Origin: UBA6382 sp963631415 | GTDB lineage: Bacteria; Bacteroidota; Bacteroidia; Bacteroidales; Bacteroidaceae | Direction: 5' to 3' | DNA: 29,575 bases | Assembly (NCBI GenBank): GCA_963631415.1 | Contig: CAVGQS010000005.1 | Location: 1 to 29,575, forward strand | Shown here: positions 15,698 to 22,585 of the stretch, in pieces | Layout: the number at the start of each line of letters is the position of its first letter | Numbering within the stretch: the stretch's first letter is position 1 | Translations under genes and position numbers: made by a program | The notes under the pieces: generated by a model | The model's database searches: none | Seen by the model: the letters and a program-made list of their open reading frames with translations, nothing else | What the model was told of the DNA's origin: nothing

Positions 15698-16138
15698 ATG
15701 CCCAAACAAATCACTGACGAACAGCTGGATGTGGATTTAGCGGAAATCAACCGCACCAGCGAGGGTTGCATGGTTGCAAACCTCGGAATAGAATATACCT
15801 ACGCCGGCACCGCCCGCGTCGAGGGACTCATGCCCGTCGACGAGCGCACCTGCCAGCCCTTCGGCATACTCCACGGCGGAGCCTCGCTGGCCTTTGCCGA
15901 AACCCTCGCCGGACTCGGCACCCTGGCGCAGATAGCGCCCGACGAGAGGGCGGTGGGCCAGCAGGTCAGCGGCCACCACGTCTCGTCGGCGGCCAAGGGC
16001 GACACCGTCAAGGGGGTCGCCACTCTCATGCACCGCGGACGCACCAGCCACGTCTGGAACGTAGACATCTTCTCGGTCAGCGAGGGAAAACTCGTGTCTA
16101 CGGTGCGCGTCCTCTACTGTGTGCTCAAGAAGTCGTAA
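15698..16138 (+). CDS. Hotdog-fold acyl-CoA thioesterase (PaaI/MenI-like)
   Basis: A 146-residue single-domain hotdog thioesterase. The family motif HGGAS is at residues 59-63 and the likely catalytic Glu68 follows in AFAETLAG; GQQVSGHHVSSAAKGD and WNVDIFSVSEGKLV are the usual later strands. Members of this YdiI/PaaI class hydrolyse aromatic or 1,4-dihydroxy-2-naphthoyl-CoA esters, so a menaquinone-pathway role (MenI) is possible, but no men genes are adjacent to support it. ATG start at 15698, divergent from miaB. It is the last housekeeping gene before the AT-rich island. Confidence 0.88.
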   Translation: MPKQITDEQLDVDLAEINRTSEGCMVANLGIEYTYAGTARVEGLMPVDERTCQPFGILHGGASLAFAETLAGLGTLAQIAPDERAVGQQVSGHHVSSAAKGDTVKGVATLMHRGRTSHVWNVDIFSVSEGKLVSTVRVLYCVLKKS

Positions 16139-16189
16139 CCACCGCCTTGCCTGACGTTGGCACAATCAACGTCTTTAACAATAACAAAC

Positions 16190-16255
16190 ATGAAAAGATT
16201 CTTTGTCCTGGCTCTGGCCTTTGCCATTGCAGGAAACTTGCTGGCATCTTTCTAA
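16190..16255 (+). pseudogene. Orphan signal peptide (truncated secreted protein gene)
   Basis: An ATG-initiated frame encodes 21 residues (MKRFFVLALAFAIAGNLLAS followed by F) and then stops. It has the shape of an N-terminal signal peptide: two basic residues, a hydrophobic core and a small-residue cleavage region, with no mature protein behind it. The stop falls 18 bp before the first end motif of the MITE-like element at 16274. I read it as the surviving 5' end of a secreted-protein gene disrupted by insertion and deletion. A genuine 21-residue peptide is less likely. Confidence 0.5.
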
Positions 16256-16273
16256 AATATTTTGAGGCCGCAC

Positions 16274-16510
16274 CACTAGTGTCCCGTTAAAGTTTGCAGT
16301 TGGGTCTTAGCAGCAACTGAAATTTAGCCTTTTAGCGATGAATTAGAGAGTCAACGGATTTGTTTTCGTATTTTTGCAACAAATTTTGTTACATCTGAAT
16401 TAAGACTAATTCGTTTTCGTTCAATTGACGTCTTTTCTCGATAGGAATCACTTCAATTCACTAGTGTCCCGCTAAAATTGTGATGTGGAAATTTTAATGG
16501 GACACTAGTG
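16274..16510. mobile_element. MITE-like insertion-sequence relic
   Basis: The ends read CACTAGTGTCCCGTTAAA (from 16274) and TTTTAATGGGACACTAGTG (to 16510), an inverted repeat. If the CTAG at 16276-16279 and 16505-16508 is the target duplication, the element is 225 bp (16280-16504). A third, internal end at 16459-16479 forms a near-perfect 21-bp hairpin with the right end at 16490-16510, giving a 40-bp nested unit also flanked by CTAG. A TATTTTTG -7 box at 16369-16376 may be the former transposase promoter, but no transposase frame remains. IS family not assigned. From 16511 to 16624 no gene is seen. Confidence 0.65.
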
Positions 16511-16624
16511 AGATCGCACAGAAGTTTGCGAATGTGTGAAGAAGGTGGAATCTGTTACATCATTGGCGCACAAAAAATAGTATTTTTGGTGTGTGGTTTC
16601 GTTGTCAATTGGCTGGAGGTGTAA

Positions 16625-17479
16625 TCACTTTTCTTCAGTAATTTCGTTTTCTGCGGACGGCAAATAGTCGCTGGCCTTTGCTGGCGAAATGACGTGACGC
16701 CCTAGCTTGGACTCCAGTTGGTTACGGGCGGCTTTAGCAACGCTTCCTCCATCTTTGGCTATACGCCTCTGCTGGTTGAATCCTTTGGGGTTGCGTTGCT
16801 TTGACAGTTCTGTAGCAGATGCTTCGGCAAGCATGTTGAGGGCAATCTCCATGTTTGTCATGTTGTCGCGCAGGCTCTCCTGCTTTAACCCCTTGAATTT
16901 CTTGTATTGTCTGGTAGACATGCCGCTCCATTCGCGGGTGATTATGTCAGTAAGCGAAGCGTACTGCAATCCTTGCTCCACCCCGGTGCGAGCCCATTCG
17001 TCAGTCAGCTCTTTTCTGATTTCTATTGATTTGATACGCTGGTTGATCCAAGCGTCAGAATAGCCCAGCCTCTTGTAGTCAACAATGGCTTGGTCTATAC
17101 TCTTTTCAGGATCTTGCATTTGCTCCAAGCGAGTGCTTGCAACCTTTGCCATCCATTGCTTGAAAGGTTCTGCCTTGGGAGACGGGATGGACTGTATAAT
17201 TCGAAACAGCTGCTCTGTGTCAGCGACATCCGTCATACGGAGTTTGCCGTCGGCAGCACGCAATTTCAACCGGTTACAATTTGTAACCGGTTCATTTCCC
17301 TCTTTCTGCAATCGGTGTTTCAGTACTTTCCAATAGTTCCTGGCATGCTCCGTATCGGGTTGTTCTGTCAGCACTTCACAAACGTCCACTATCGAGAAGT
17401 ACCACTTTTCCTCTTTGTCATCCCATACGGAACGAATTTTCTTTTCTTCAAATAACTGAATGGATTCCTTTTTCGTCAT
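16625..17479 (-). CDS. DinD-like protein with BRO-N domain
   Basis: A 284-residue protein of the DNA-damage-inducible DinD/BRO-N type. The BRO-N region covers about residues 8-115 (WYFSIVDVCEVLT, LRMTDVADTEQLFRIIQSIP and KAEPFKQWMAKV), followed by the DinD-type C-terminal half with YKRLGYSDAWINQRIK and RKELTDEWARTG. BRO-N domains occur in phage antirepressors and mobile-element proteins and are thought to bind DNA; Escherichia coli DinD inhibits RecA activities. No LexA box was recognised here. The gene stands alone in an AT-rich, relic-bearing region, which suggests horizontal acquisition. ATG start at 17479. The coding sequence contains a perfect 25-bp palindrome at 17268-17292. Confidence 0.85.
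   Translation of the reverse strand: MTKKESIQLFEEKKIRSVWDDKEEKWYFSIVDVCEVLTEQPDTEHARNYWKVLKHRLQKEGNEPVTNCNRLKLRAADGKLRMTDVADTEQLFRIIQSIPSPKAEPFKQWMAKVASTRLEQMQDPEKSIDQAIVDYKRLGYSDAWINQRIKSIEIRKELTDEWARTGVEQGLQYASLTDIITREWSGMSTRQYKKFKGLKQESLRDNMTNMEIALNMLAEASATELSKQRNPKGFNQQRRIAKDGGSVAKAARNQLESKLGRHVISPAKASDYLPSAENEITEEK
17268..17292. repeat. Perfect 25-bp palindrome inside the dinD-like gene
   Basis: AACCGGTTACAA and TTGTAACCGGTT are 12-bp perfect inverted arms around a single T. The segment encodes the EPVTNCNR stretch of the BRO-N region, so part of it is under protein constraint. It could be an operator, an mRNA hairpin or chance. Confidence 0.9.
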
Positions 17480-17525
17480 AACTAGAACTTCAACAGGTTG
17501 CCGTCTCCGATGATGATTGTTTTCG

Positions 17526-17560
17526 CAAAGATAACAAGAATCTGTCCAATTATGGGCAAA
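17526..17560 (-). promoter_or_regulatory. Candidate promoter of the dinD-like gene
   Basis: Minus-strand TATCTTTG (17533-17526) fits the -7 consensus. TTTG at 17560-17557 lies 23 nt upstream, slightly longer than the usual 19-21. The predicted leader to the ATG at 17479 is about 40 nt. Confidence 0.45.
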
Positions 17561-18042
17561 ACCGGAGATCTATTTGCCGCCAGCAATCCTCCCCGTGAGT
17601 GAAGGGTTATGCGCAGTGGTTGGAACTGGACGTTTGGTGCGCCATATGGCAGGTGAAGAAGTTGTCTGAAGACAAAAGAGGTTCAAAACTCTGTCGGGTG
17701 CAGGGTTTCGGACTCTTGTTATGTGTGGTGGCGTGTAAAAGATTTTTACTAATGGTGTCAAGCGGTGGTGTACTTGCTTTTGTATTTGGCAGCGCGTGCT
17801 ATTCGGCTGATGAGCCTACTGTAGAAGGTCTCTACACCTTCTGTACTTAATTGCTACTAATAGTGTTTTTTCTAATTGTCATCGTATGGGACCGCTTTTA
17901 GTTTGTGCAAACTACAATAAACACCGAACTTTTAATCTTCTTGACCTTGTTTGCCAAATTTAGAGTAGAAAGAGAACTTACACGCGGAGTCACATCTTTT
18001 AACGAGGCACTTTCTATAAGATTAAGCAGGTGATAGGATGTC
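17561..18042. other. Gene-poor AT-rich stretch upstream of dinD-like gene
   Basis: I see no protein gene that I recognise. Two small inverted repeats are visible: AGAAGGT/ACCTTCT (17823-17842, 6-nt loop) and AGTTTG/CAAACT (17900-17913, 2-nt loop). Short open frames exist on both strands (up to 83 codons) but have no family features. It may be debris of an integrated element. Confidence 0.4.
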
Positions 18043-18458
18043 TTAGTGCAATTGCCATTGTCCTGCAATTTTGAACTCTTGGCTACCTCGGAGTATTAAT
18101 GTGTTAACTTGCGAATTATACAAAAACAAGAAACGTGGAGCCAGTCTGCCGCCCGTTCCACTTGTTAAGGCCTTCGCATTGCCCGGATTGTCGAAACGAG
18201 CAACGCTGAAAGCCCCACGCTGATGTAAGTATGCAAAGCACCCTCTGCGGCGACCGGCATGACCGGTCTGTAGCCAGCGGGGGGTGTGTACAATACATCC
18301 CACAGGGCGTTCCCGTTGCTTTGTTTTTGACAATCCGTAGAAGATGCGAAGTTCTAACAAGTCAAAACAAAAGCGTTCAGTTACGCCTTATTATGTATAT
18401 GTCTGCCCAACCTCTGCCCGTCGGGGCGTCCGATATGAGCGTAGACATCGCAAAGATA
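18043..18458 (-). other. Unidentified tract: possible structured RNA or tiny ORFs
   Basis: A minus-strand -7 box TATCTTTG (18458-18451) points into this tract. Almost at the expected start site lies a 23-codon frame (18448-18377, beginning MSTLISDAPTGRGW), followed by an uninterrupted 105-codon frame (18360-18043). Several GC-rich inverted repeats are present, for example GACCGG/CCGGTC around 18252-18268 and GCCC/GGGC near 18416-18427. The composition is more GC-rich than its flanks. It gives an impression of a conserved intergenic element, but I cannot name it. The long frame has no recognised domain and looks Arg- and Gly-rich, as expected from translated structured RNA. Confidence 0.35.
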
Positions 18459-18677
18459 AAGTTTTTATGCGACAATGCATTAAAATTCAGGAAAAAATCT
18501 CAGAAAGGGTCTTGCCTTCAATACTAATTTTGGGTATCATCGCTCATTTTGGCAGCTTTTTGAATTATTGCTGTCCGCTAAAACTTTTTCAGACGGCTCT
18601 TAAAGCATTGCGCCACTTTGTTTCACCAGACAAGGACTTTAGTTCATCAGAGAAGGACTTGCCGTCATTAGAGAGCC

Positions 18678-18765
18678 ACCGGGCGTTTCCGTTTCAAACG
18701 GATAGCCGTTTCATCATGAACGGTGAGCCGTTTCCTACGAAAATGGTGAGCCGTTTATGACGGTG
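18678..18765. repeat. About 22-nt imperfect tandem repeat, three units
   Basis: Units run from GTTTC to AGCC: GTTTC..ACGGATAGCC, GTTTC..ACGGTGAGCC and GTTTC..ATGGTGAGCC, with AGCCGTTT junctions near 18704, 18726 and 18749 (22-23 nt apart). A similar GTTTC..TGAAACG segment occurs near 237-254. Spacers within units differ, so this is not a CRISPR array. From 18459 to 18677 no gene is recognised. Confidence 0.6.
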
Positions 18766-18772
18766 CGGAAAA

Positions 18773-18826
18773 ATTTAAGTCCGCGCGAGATGAAGAGAAG
18801 TGCTTGTCTGATGAACTTAAGTCCTG
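18773..18826. repeat. Decayed copy of the AAGTCC end repeat
   Basis: TGCGGAAAAATTTAAGTCCGCGCG and, 30 bases on, AACTTAAGTCCTGGTTTT reproduce in order the motifs of the left-end repeat (GCGGAAATTTTTT..TTAAGTCCGCACG, then TTAAGTCCT), with the spacer diverged. It is therefore a third, degenerate member of the family flanking the window. Confidence 0.55.
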
Positions 18827-18910
18827 GTTTTTTGAATTGAGGTGGTTTGCGCCTTCAGCGGCGGGCGGAAAACATCCAAAATCTTATTCAAAATCTTAGG
18901 AAGGGCAAAC

Positions 18911-18944
18911 AAAAAAGCGGTTGCGAGATTCGCAACCGCTTTTT
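18911..18944 (-). terminator. Bidirectional hairpin terminator after tRNA-Met
   Basis: GCGGTTGCGA (18917-18926) pairs perfectly with TCGCAACCGC (18930-18939) around a GAT loop. A runs precede it and T runs follow, so both strands give a stem plus U tract. It lies 12 bp past the tRNA 3' end and fits its terminator. Confidence 0.9.
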
Positions 18945-18955
18945 GCGTTTGTGTG

Positions 18956-19029
18956 TGGACCAGATAGGGCTTGAACCTATGACCTCCAGATTATGAGTCT
19001 GTTGCTCTAACCAACTGAGCTACAAGTCC
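18956..19029 (-). tRNA. tRNA-Met (anticodon CAT, probably elongator)
   Basis: The minus strand folds as a 74-nt cloverleaf: acceptor GGACTTG/CTGGTCC (one T-T mismatch), D stem GCTC/GAGC with loop AGTTGGTTA, anticodon loop CTCATAA giving CAU, variable loop AGGTC, T stem ATAGG/CCTAT with TTCAAGC loop, and discriminator A. CCA is not encoded. The D-arm and anticodon-loop sequence resembles bacterial elongator tRNA-Met; tRNA-Ile2 with a lysidine-modified CAU is the alternative. The 3' end faces the accessory island. Confidence 0.93.
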
Positions 19030-19083
19030 GATGTGTTTTGAAAAAGTTCGTGCCGATTGGGCGCTCTGGCACATTCAGCGGTG

Positions 19084-19091
19084 CAAAAGTA
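19084..19091 (-). promoter_or_regulatory. Candidate -7 box for tRNA-Met
   Basis: Minus-strand TACTTTTG matches TAnnTTTG and lies about 55 bp upstream of the mature tRNA 5' end. No good -33 TTTG is present at the expected distance. Confidence 0.35.
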
Positions 19092-19144
19092 CGCATTTTT
19101 TTTTATTTAGGTGGGTTGTTCGGCAGAAATTATCCCCTTTTTGT

Positions 19145-19152
19145 TACCTTTG
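19145..19152 (+). promoter_or_regulatory. Candidate -7 box of the alpha-galactosidase gene
   Basis: TACCTTTG fits TAnnTTTG, 34 bp before the ATG at 19187. The nearest TTG upstream (19116-19118) is 26 nt away, longer than usual, so the -33 element is weak. Confidence 0.45.
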
Positions 19153-19186
19153 TACTATATCAACCAACATTTTGAAGATTAGCGCT

Positions 19187-20752
19187 ATGAAGAAATCGTC
19201 AGTTATAGCCCTTGCGCTTGGCGCCTGCGTGTCGTTGCCGTCCGTTGCGTTCCGCCCGCCCACGATGGGGTGGAGCTCGTGGAACACTTTTGCCCTCAAC
19301 ATCAACGAGGAGGTAATCCTGGGCCAGGCTGAGGCTATGGTCAAGACGGGACTGGCGAGGGCTGGCTACGAGTATGTCAACATCGACGACGGCTACTTCC
19401 TCCCCCACGACAAGGAGACCCGTGCGCTGGGGGTGCGCCAGGACCGCTTCCCCCACGGCATGCGCTACGTGGCTGACGAAATCCACAAGCTGGGGCTTAA
19501 GGCGGGCATCTACTCCGACGCCGGCGCCAACGCCTGCGGCGGTTCCAAGGACATCGGCTACTATGGCTACGAGGTGGAGGACAACATCTTGTTTTTCGAC
19601 ACCTGGGACTACGACTTCGTGAAGGTGGACTTCTGCGGAGGCCTCCAGCTGAAGCTCGACGAGAAGGAGCAGTACACTAAAATCATACAGGCCCTGCGCG
19701 ACAACGTGAAGAAGAAGGACGTGGTCTTCAACATCTGCCGCTGGGCCTACCCCGGCACGTGGGCGAGCGACTGGGCAGACTCGTGGCGCACCACCGGCGA
19801 CATCTCGTGCTCGTGGGCTTCGCTGCGCTCCATCATCAAGGAAAATCTCTATCTCTCCGCCTATGTCCACGACGGCCACTACAACGACATGGACATGCTC
19901 GAGATAGGCCGCACGCTGACCCCCGACGAAGAGGTGACCCACATGGCGGTGTGGTGCATCTTGAGCAGTCCGCTGCTCATAGGCTGCGACATGAGCCAGA
20001 TTCCCGAATTTTCGCTCAATCTGCTGAAGAACCCCGAACTCATCGCCATCAACCAGGACGCCCTCGGCATCAGCGCCCCCGTGGTGCAGCGCCAGGGCGA
20101 GGTCTACGTCTTTGCCAAGGACCTCAAGAAGGTGCGCGGCAAGGAGCGGGCGGTGTGTGTCACCAACCTCTCCGATCAGGAGCAGACCATAGAGGTAAGC
20201 GTGACTGACATAGGCTATGACGGCAACATCGCCCTGCGCGACATTGTCAACCACAAGGAGTTCTCCGCCTCGGTGAGCGGCAAGTTCAAGGTGACCGTCC
20301 CCGCCCACGGTTCGCAGGTCTTCATCGCCACGGGCGACACCCGCTGCGAACCCAAGAAGTACGAGGCCGAGCAGGCGTGGATGAAGTGCTATCAGGAAAT
20401 CTCGGGTGACCGCACCGCCTGCTACGGCGCCAAAGAGGGCGCGTCTAACGGAGCGGTGGTCAACGATCTCGGCAACAACGTGGACAACTACATGGAGTGG
20501 AAGCAAGTCTACTCCAAGAGCGGCGGCGACTACGAGCTCACCATCAAGTACATCTGCGGCGAGGAGCGCCAGCTCGCCGTCTCCGTCAACGGCGAGGCGC
20601 CGCGCATGGAGAAGGTCTCAGGCAAAAACTGGGAGAGCGTCAACAGCAAGACCATCCGCGTAAAACTGCGCAAGGGCATGAACTCCATACGCCTGGGGCA
20701 GCAGGACACGTGGGCTCCCGACATCGACTGCATCGAACTGAGCGCCATCTGA
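19187..20752 (+). CDS. Secreted GH27 alpha-galactosidase with C-terminal CBM35-like domain
   Basis: Retaining glycoside hydrolase that removes terminal alpha-galactosyl residues. From the ATG at 19187 it is 521 residues, starting with a signal peptide (about 1-21, MKKSSVIALALGACVSLPSV). The GH27 TIM barrel follows (TMGWSSWNTF at 27-36, substrate-binding NIDDGY at 65-70, nucleophile Asp148 in FVKVDFCGG, and likely acid/base Asp205 in WRTTGDI), then a beta-sandwich to about 385. Residues 390-521 form a CBM35/CBM6-like domain (YEAEQAW ... DIDCIELSAI). The open frame extends 52 codons upstream through a non-conserved stretch overlapping the promoter, so the ATG is preferred. No SusC/SusD pair or regulator is adjacent, so it is not in a typical polysaccharide utilisation locus here. 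Confidence 0.93.
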   Translation: MKKSSVIALALGACVSLPSVAFRPPTMGWSSWNTFALNINEEVILGQAEAMVKTGLARAGYEYVNIDDGYFLPHDKETRALGVRQDRFPHGMRYVADEIHKLGLKAGIYSDAGANACGGSKDIGYYGYEVEDNILFFDTWDYDFVKVDFCGGLQLKLDEKEQYTKIIQALRDNVKKKDVVFNICRWAYPGTWASDWADSWRTTGDISCSWASLRSIIKENLYLSAYVHDGHYNDMDMLEIGRTLTPDEEVTHMAVWCILSSPLLIGCDMSQIPEFSLNLLKNPELIAINQDALGISAPVVQRQGEVYVFAKDLKKVRGKERAVCVTNLSDQEQTIEVSVTDIGYDGNIALRDIVNHKEFSASVSGKFKVTVPAHGSQVFIATGDTRCEPKKYEAEQAWMKCYQEISGDRTACYGAKEGASNGAVVNDLGNNVDNYMEWKQVYSKSGGDYELTIKYICGEERQLAVSVNGEAPRMEKVSGKNWESVNSKTIRVKLRKGMNSIRLGQQDTWAPDIDCIELSAI

Positions 20753-20785
20753 GCCTCCTCCTTCTCCCGCCAACCTCTCCCGACG

Positions 20786-21457
20786 ATGAACACCATTTGC
20801 CTCTCCACAGCCTATCTCGCCCCCGTCAGCTACTACTGCCTGCTGATGGCAGGCGACGAGGTGCTCATTGAGCAGCACGAGAACTACACCAAGCAGACCT
20901 ACCGCAACCGCGCCAACATCATGACCGCCAACGGAGTGATGCCGCTCACCATTCCCGTGGTGCACCGCGGCGGCGAGAAGATTCCCGTGCGCGACCTGAA
21001 GATAAGCGACCACGGCAACTGGCGCCACCTCCACTGGCAGGCCCTCCAGGCCGCCTACGACAAGAGTCCGTTCTTCGAATACTACGCCGACGACTTTCGT
21101 CCTTTCTATGAGGGCAAACCCACCACTTTCCTTCTTGACTACAACCTCAAGCTGCAGGAACTCGTGTGCGGGCTCATCGGCATGCGCCCCCACGTCTCGC
21201 TCACCACTGCCTACCTGAAAGAGGGCGACTTCCTCGACCTGCGCAATGCGGTGTCGCCCAAAAGACCCAGTCTGCTGGACGCCCTGGCGGCAGGCGAAGA
21301 CAAAACGTCGCCCGCTGCCTACTGGCAGGTGTTTGCCCAGCGCCACGGCTTCGTGGCAGACCTGAGCATCGCAGACCTCCTCTTCAACATGGGGCCGGAG
21401 TCACTGCTGGTCGTCCACCGCTGCGCCCAGGCCTTGGCGGCGCAACAAATTGTGTAG
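20786..21457 (+). CDS. WbqC family protein
   Basis: A 223-residue protein with the WbqC pattern: N-terminal STAYLAPVSYYCLL, then the ENYTKQTYRNRANIMTANG motif, LTIPVV, WRHLHWQALQAAY and SPFFEYYADDF. WbqC-like proteins are found in surface-polysaccharide loci, where some act in amino-sugar modification, but the group is poorly characterised. It begins 33 bp after the alpha-galactosidase stop and is probably cotranscribed with it; a functional link is not evident. Its C-terminal portion (after about residue 200) ends as usual with a FNMGPESLLVV stretch. Confidence 0.88.
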   Translation: MNTICLSTAYLAPVSYYCLLMAGDEVLIEQHENYTKQTYRNRANIMTANGVMPLTIPVVHRGGEKIPVRDLKISDHGNWRHLHWQALQAAYDKSPFFEYYADDFRPFYEGKPTTFLLDYNLKLQELVCGLIGMRPHVSLTTAYLKEGDFLDLRNAVSPKRPSLLDALAAGEDKTSPAAYWQVFAQRHGFVADLSIADLLFNMGPESLLVVHRCAQALAAQQIV

Positions 21458-21478
21458 GTTCGCTCTGCCAAGTCCACA

Positions 21479-21505
21479 GTGCGCACCGGCGCGCTAATTC
21501 TTTTT
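21479..21505 (+). terminator. Possible terminator between wbqC-like and EamA genes
   Basis: GTGCGC (21479-21484) can pair with GCGCGC (21489-21494) around ACCG, with a T5 run at 21501-21505. The stem is short, and it overlaps the convergent EamA stop codon. Confidence 0.35.
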
Positions 21506-22429
21506 CCCTGATTTTTCTTCTTGCAGGTCCTTGCGGCTCTTGCTCGTAGTGACAAGATACACGCCGCCGAAGACCAGCACCACCGCCACCACCTTGGTAG
21601 CGTTGAACGTGTCCATGCCCCAAATGACCGCCACCACACACGCCACGATGGGCTGCACGTAGTTGTACATGCCCGCCACGGTGGGTCGCAGGTGCTTCTG
21701 TCCCACCACTATCAGCGTGTAGCTGATGAAGGTGCCGCCCACCACGATGAACGCCAGTCCCACAATGTGGTCCATCCCGATGCTCGCCCACTGCGTGTGG
21801 ACCAGTTCGGCGGCGGAGAAGGGCAGCGTGAAAATAAAGGCATAGGTAAACATCCACTTCATGATGGTAAACAGCGAGTAGCGGTTCACGAAATTCTTAT
21901 ACCTTACTATATAGAAAGCGTAGCACAGCTGGGCGAACAGCACCAGCAGGTCTCCCCAAATGTAGGTCTTGCCCGCCGAGGCTGCCACCGTGTGGCGGCT
22001 GCCCAGAATGAGCAGCAGCGCTCCGCTTGCGCCCACCGCTATGCCCATTATCTTCTTGCCCGTGATGGGTTCCTTGAGTATGTAGGCGGCGAGCAACATC
22101 GCCCACAGCGGCATGCTGGTGGTGATAATCGACGCGTCGCCCGGCGAACTGAGGCTCACGCCAAAGATGAAGCTGCCCTGGTTGAGCACTATGGCAAAGA
22201 GCGAGGCGAAAAACAGGGTGAGCAGGTCCTTGTGGCACACGTGCTCCGGTTTCTGAAACAGCGAGGCAATCCAAAACAGCACCATCGCGCCGCCAATGCG
22301 CATGTCGGTCACCACAAACGGCGATACTATCCCGCCTGCCATCACAAACTTCGACACGGGCGACATCAGGCCCCACAACACGTTGGCACACAGCATCGAC
22401 GAGTGCCCTTTCCAACTGAAGTTTTTCAT
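21494..22429 (-). CDS. EamA/DMT family transporter
   Basis: A 311-residue inner-membrane protein with about ten hydrophobic helices in two homologous halves, the drug/metabolite transporter (EamA, formerly DUF6) architecture. Typical motifs are LWGLMSPVSKFVM in helix 1, GVSLSSPGDASIITTSMPLW near the end of the first half, and GGTFISYTLIVVGQKHLRPT with VYNYVQP-like MYNYVQPIVACVVAVIWG in the second. Substrate cannot be predicted. The C-terminus is basic (SRKDLQEEKSGKKN). It is convergent with the wbqC-like gene and divergent from the TPR lipoprotein gene, and has the best-formed promoter in the window at 22461-22492. Confidence 0.92.
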   Translation of the reverse strand: MKNFSWKGHSSMLCANVLWGLMSPVSKFVMAGGIVSPFVVTDMRIGGAMVLFWIASLFQKPEHVCHKDLLTLFFASLFAIVLNQGSFIFGVSLSSPGDASIITTSMPLWAMLLAAYILKEPITGKKIMGIAVGASGALLLILGSRHTVAASAGKTYIWGDLLVLFAQLCYAFYIVRYKNFVNRYSLFTIMKWMFTYAFIFTLPFSAAELVHTQWASIGMDHIVGLAFIVVGGTFISYTLIVVGQKHLRPTVAGMYNYVQPIVACVVAVIWGMDTFNATKVVAVVLVFGGVYLVTTSKSRKDLQEEKSGKKN

Positions 22430-22460
22430 CTTCTACAATCCTTTTCCTTAATTGCGACTG

Positions 22461-22492
22461 CAAAATTAGCGCTTAGGCACAATACGGGCAAA
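22461..22492 (-). promoter_or_regulatory. Bacteroidetes-type promoter of the EamA gene, with overlapping palindrome
   Basis: Minus-strand TTTG (22492-22489), exactly 20 nt, then TAATTTTG (22468-22461): a full match to the TTTG / TAnnTTTG consensus and spacing. The start site should be near 22455, giving a leader of about 25 nt. ACGGGC aaa GCCCGT (22484-22498) is a 6-bp inverted repeat centred on the -33 box and could be an operator. Confidence 0.75.
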
Positions 22493-22585
22493 GCCCGTGC
22501 CCGCCTTTCTGCCCGTTGCGTTAAATTTCGTCAAGGCGGAATGCTTTATGTTGCTGATTTGCGGTCTGCTAAAGGAATTAATTGC

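Noticed and set aside
16274..16510. A functional insertion sequence
   Set aside because: Only about 225 bp lie between the ends and there is no transposase frame.
17599..17850. 83-codon plus-strand frame as a small membrane protein
   Set aside because: One hydrophobic stretch only, no recognised family and no promoter box; not enough to call a gene.
18344..18760. 138-codon plus-strand frame as a protein gene
   Set aside because: It runs through the tandem repeat and non-coding motifs, has no domain, and its N-terminal part is opposite the tract with the minus-strand promoter.
18678..18765. Possible CRISPR array
   Set aside because: Units of 22-23 nt are imperfect and nearly contiguous; there are no regular unique spacers and no cas genes.
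19199..20506. 435-codon open frame on the minus strand opposite the alpha-galactosidase gene
   Set aside because: It is an antisense shadow of a GC-rich gene: Val-, Ala- and His-rich, no domain, and the plus frame is an unmistakable GH27 enzyme.
19187..21457. Alpha-galactosidase plus WbqC-like gene as a polysaccharide utilisation locus
   Set aside because: No SusC/SusD pair, sensor or additional carbohydrate enzyme is adjacent.
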